Assembly (NCBI GenBank): GCA_023433265.1 | Contig: JAEZDR010000024.1 | Span: forward strand, 1-8,724 | Direction of reading: 5' to 3' | DNA from: Bacteroidota bacterium | Lineage (GTDB): Bacteria; Bacteroidota; Bacteroidia; Chitinophagales; Chitinophagaceae | DNA length: 8,724 nucleotides | In this document: positions 7,269-8,724 of the stretch, piece by piece | Position numbering within the stretch: position 1 is the stretch's first letter | Layout: every line of letters starts with the position of its first letter | Notes under the pieces: generated by a model | What the model saw: the letters and a program-made list of their open reading frames with translations, nothing else | What the model was told of the DNA's origin: nothing | The model's database searches: none | Program-made: the position numbers and the translations under genes

Positions 7269-7294
7269 ATAGTTGTTGTTTTACCCTCAACTAT
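7269..7294. repeat. Perfect 7-bp inverted repeat downstream of comB
   Basis: ATAGTTG (7269-7275) is perfectly complementary to CAACTAT (7288-7294) across a 12-base loop, 75 bases after the comB stop. The stem is AT-rich and no T-run follows on the plus strand, so it is a poor candidate intrinsic terminator. It may be a chance pairing. Confidence 0.3.
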
Positions 7295-7361
7295 CCCCGG
7301 TTACTTCAATTATGTTTTGGAGTTTGTGTTGCTCTTTCACCGGAGTTAGCCTCTAAAAGCG

Positions 7362-7370
7362 TATATTTTG
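7362..7370 (+). promoter_or_regulatory. Possible -7 promoter element, one base longer than consensus
   Basis: TATATTTTG resembles TAnnTTTG with one extra base between TA and TTTG. If used, transcription would start near 7376 and give a leader of about 210 bases before the DUF2254 ATG at 7588. No TTTG lies at the correct -33 distance; the nearest (7323-7326) is too far. Weak evidence. Confidence 0.25.
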
Positions 7371-7414
7371 ACCGACACCGGGAAAAAGGTGCAAATCCAG
7401 CGCTCATGAAGAAC

Positions 7415-7540
7415 TCACATATTGGCTACTTTACACGCCTGTGGCGTTTATCTGTGAATCACCAAATAGCTGTACAACCAATACAACTTGACGTTTATTC
7501 CGTCATGGACATACTGCGGAATTGTTGCGGTTTGCGCAGT
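7415..7540 (+). other. Cluster of small hairpins, possible structured mRNA leader
   Basis: Four perfect helices can be drawn in 126 bases. The outer stem TCACA (7415-7419) with TGTGA (7453-7457) encloses ACGCC (7435-7439) with GGCGT (7443-7447). Next come TGACG (7489-7493) with CGTCA (7501-7505), then ACTGCG (7513-7518) with CGCAGT (7535-7540). Each stem is only 5 or 6 pairs, and such stems occur by chance. Their nesting and serial order upstream of a gene make a structured leader possible, but I recognise no known RNA family. Confidence 0.25.
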
Positions 7541-7587
7541 CTGGCAAGTACTTCTTTTCTGAGGTTTTCCTATATTGTTATAACGAA

Positions 7588-8724
7588 ATGTCTAAACACA
7601 TGGAAATAGGTTTTGTTATAAAAAGACTCCGGGCTATTACTCATAGCATAGCTTTTTACCCTGCCTTGATTGCATGTTTTTTCGTTGTTCTTTCTTACCT
7701 GATGATAAATCTTGATTATTCTGACACAGGAAAGGAAATAAAAACGCATTGGGACGGGCTTAAGCTGAGGGATGCAAGTACAGCGCGGACAATAATTTCT
7801 GTAATTGCTGCCGGAATTTTATCGCTTGCTGTTTTCAGCTTTACAATGGTTATGGTAGTACTGAACCAGGCAGCATCGCAAATGAGTAATAGGGTGGTAG
7901 ATAAACTTATCGGGAACCGGTTTCAACAAATTGTACTGGGCATATATATTGGTACTATTGTTTATTCTTTTTTTCTCCTTAGCGCTATCCGTGATATTGA
8001 TAAGGGAATATACGTCCCATCGTTAAGCACTTATCTGTTGATATTCTTAGCTGTTATAAACATTTTTCTGTTCATCTACTTTCTCCATTATATAACACAG
8101 TCTATCAAGTATCATGTCATTATAAATAGGATTAGGAAACAAACAGCAGTAGAACTGAAAAATTCCTGCTTTCTCTCCGCAGAACAAAAGATAACGGAGC
8201 CACAAGGCGGATATCTCCTACATAATGATAAGGCAGGCATCTTTGTTGGCTTTAATAAAAAAAGCTTAATTGATCTTGCTACAGAGCTTGACGCCGTAAT
8301 TAGTTTTCATCATCCTGTTGGAACTTTCTTATTGCCCGATACCCCATATGTAACAGTAAACTCAAACAAGGGCTTGGATCCCGGGAAAATAAAAACGAGT
8401 GTCCTTGCCCACATGTATATTGAAAATGAAAATAGTATTACCAGCAATTATTACCATGGCTTGAGGCAACTAACAGAAATAGCTATAAAGGCGTTGAGTC
8501 CTGGGATTAACGACCCGGGTACTGCCATTGAAAGCCTGCGCTCCATTGCAGAACTTTTATCGTACCGGTTATGTTTCTATCCGGAGAACATGCTTCATGA
8601 TGAAAATCATAAGCTGAGGCTTGTAACCATTGAAAAAAAGTATGACGAGTTGGTAAAGGAAAGTCTTCTGCCAATTTGGGACTATGGAAAAAACGATCGG
8701 CTGTTGCGGCATGAAATGCAATAC
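7588..8724 (+). CDS. DUF2254 family membrane protein (3' end cut by window)
   Basis: The frame stays open from ATG at 7588 to the window edge, 379 codons. Four hydrophobic helices lie near 22-41, 70-94, 113-133 and 147-168, followed by a soluble, probably cytoplasmic C-terminal half. Family signatures of DUF2254 are clear: FSFTMVMVVLNQAASQMSNR (83-102), VLGIYIGTIVYSFFLL (116-131), GGYLL (207-211), and the most conserved block, LTEIAIKALSPGINDPGTAI (295-314). Members are widespread predicted inner-membrane proteins of unknown function, usually a little over 400 residues, so probably only a few dozen residues are missing. A second in-frame ATG (7600) could also serve as start; I kept the first. 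The gene stands apart from comB by almost 400 bases and is probably transcribed separately. No ribosome-binding site of Shine-Dalgarno type is seen, as usual in this phylum. Confidence 0.9.
   Translation, partial: MSKHMEIGFVIKRLRAITHSIAFYPALIACFFVVLSYLMINLDYSDTGKEIKTHWDGLKLRDASTARTIISVIAAGILSLAVFSFTMVMVVLNQAASQMSNRVVDKLIGNRFQQIVLGIYIGTIVYSFFLLSAIRDIDKGIYVPSLSTYLLIFLAVINIFLFIYFLHYITQSIKYHVIINRIRKQTAVELKNSCFLSAEQKITEPQGGYLLHNDKAGIFVGFNKKSLIDLATELDAVISFHHPVGTFLLPDTPYVTVNSNKGLDPGKIKTSVLAHMYIENENSITSNYYHGLRQLTEIAIKALSPGINDPGTAIESLRSIAELLSYRLCFYPENMLHDENHKLRLVTIEKKYDELVKESLLPIWDYGKNDRLLRHEMQY

Larger units (their letters stand above)
7195..7587. other. Intergenic region of 393 bases between comB and the DUF2254 gene
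   Basis: I find no convincing gene here. A 67-codon plus-strand frame (7406-7609) resembles nothing I recognise and overlaps the next gene by 22 bases. A 44-codon minus-strand frame (7300-7166) has no start codon and overlaps the comB end. The region does hold several short perfect inverted repeats, described separately, and a near-consensus -7 motif at 7362-7370. The right half could therefore be an untranslated leader of the DUF2254 gene. Confidence 0.6.

Noticed and set aside
7166..7300. 44-codon minus-strand open stretch with a protein-like look (IPFFRKYCANELIPEHYYRY)
   Set aside because: It has no ATG, GTG or TTG start, is short, and overlaps the 3' end of comB. It could be a remnant, but nothing in the sequence identifies a parent gene.
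7380..7398. GGGAA-(3)-GGTGCAAATCC, reminiscent of the cobalamin riboswitch core
   Set aside because: The following CCCGCNACTG segment and the B12 box are not found, and the upstream arm would have almost no room after the candidate promoter. DUF2254 is not a typical cobalamin-controlled gene. An Infernal search with the cobalamin model would settle it.
7406..7609. 67-codon plus-strand open frame starting with ATG before the DUF2254 gene
   Set aside because: It has no recognisable domain, runs 22 bases into the clearly coding DUF2254 frame, and lies in a region with hairpins and no promoter at its start. Most likely chance.
1..8724. Search by eye for insertion sequences, CRISPR repeats, tRNA or rRNA genes, phage genes and antiphage systems
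   Set aside because: No transposase or nuclease signature, no regularly spaced repeats, no cloverleaf sequence and no rRNA-like stretch were seen. All recognised genes are metabolic, signalling or membrane families.

Overview
The window looks like ordinary chromosomal DNA of a Bacteroidota bacterium, most likely of the Chitinophagaceae/Sphingobacteriia type. Four things point there: exact TAnnTTTG promoter octamers, start codons without Shine-Dalgarno sequences, a secreted YD-repeat protein, and a very large membrane histidine kinase with an NtrY-like transmitter. I see no transposase, integrase, CRISPR array, tRNA or rRNA, and no clear sign of recent gene transfer.

Left part (1-5443), minus strand: a tight three-gene operon read leftwards. 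It starts with mazG (nucleoside triphosphate pyrophosphohydrolase). A 1246-residue, roughly 12-helix sensor histidine kinase follows; its TTG start overlaps the mazG stop by four bases. Fifteen bases further on begins a gene that runs off the left edge. That last gene encodes a flavodoxin-like NAD(P)H:quinone-type oxidoreductase joined in frame to the beginning of a UbiA-family membrane prenyltransferase. This fusion is the most unusual coding feature here.

Middle (5444-7194): a short divergent intergenic region is followed on the plus strand by a secreted YD-repeat protein of unknown function and then comB (2-phosphosulfolactate phosphatase). Each of these two genes has the same octamer, TATTTTTG, 5 or 6 bases before its ATG. 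This suggests two separately promoted, leaderless or nearly leaderless mRNAs rather than an operon.

Right part (7195-8724): a non-coding stretch of about 390 bases holds several small perfect inverted repeats and may be the 5' leader of the last gene. That gene encodes a four-helix DUF2254 membrane protein and is cut by the right edge.

Apart from the fusion, the genes are familiar families. What is less usual is their combination: a house-cleaning enzyme translationally coupled to an orphan sensor kinase and to a quinone-related fusion enzyme, next to a ComB phosphatase with no visible pathway partners.
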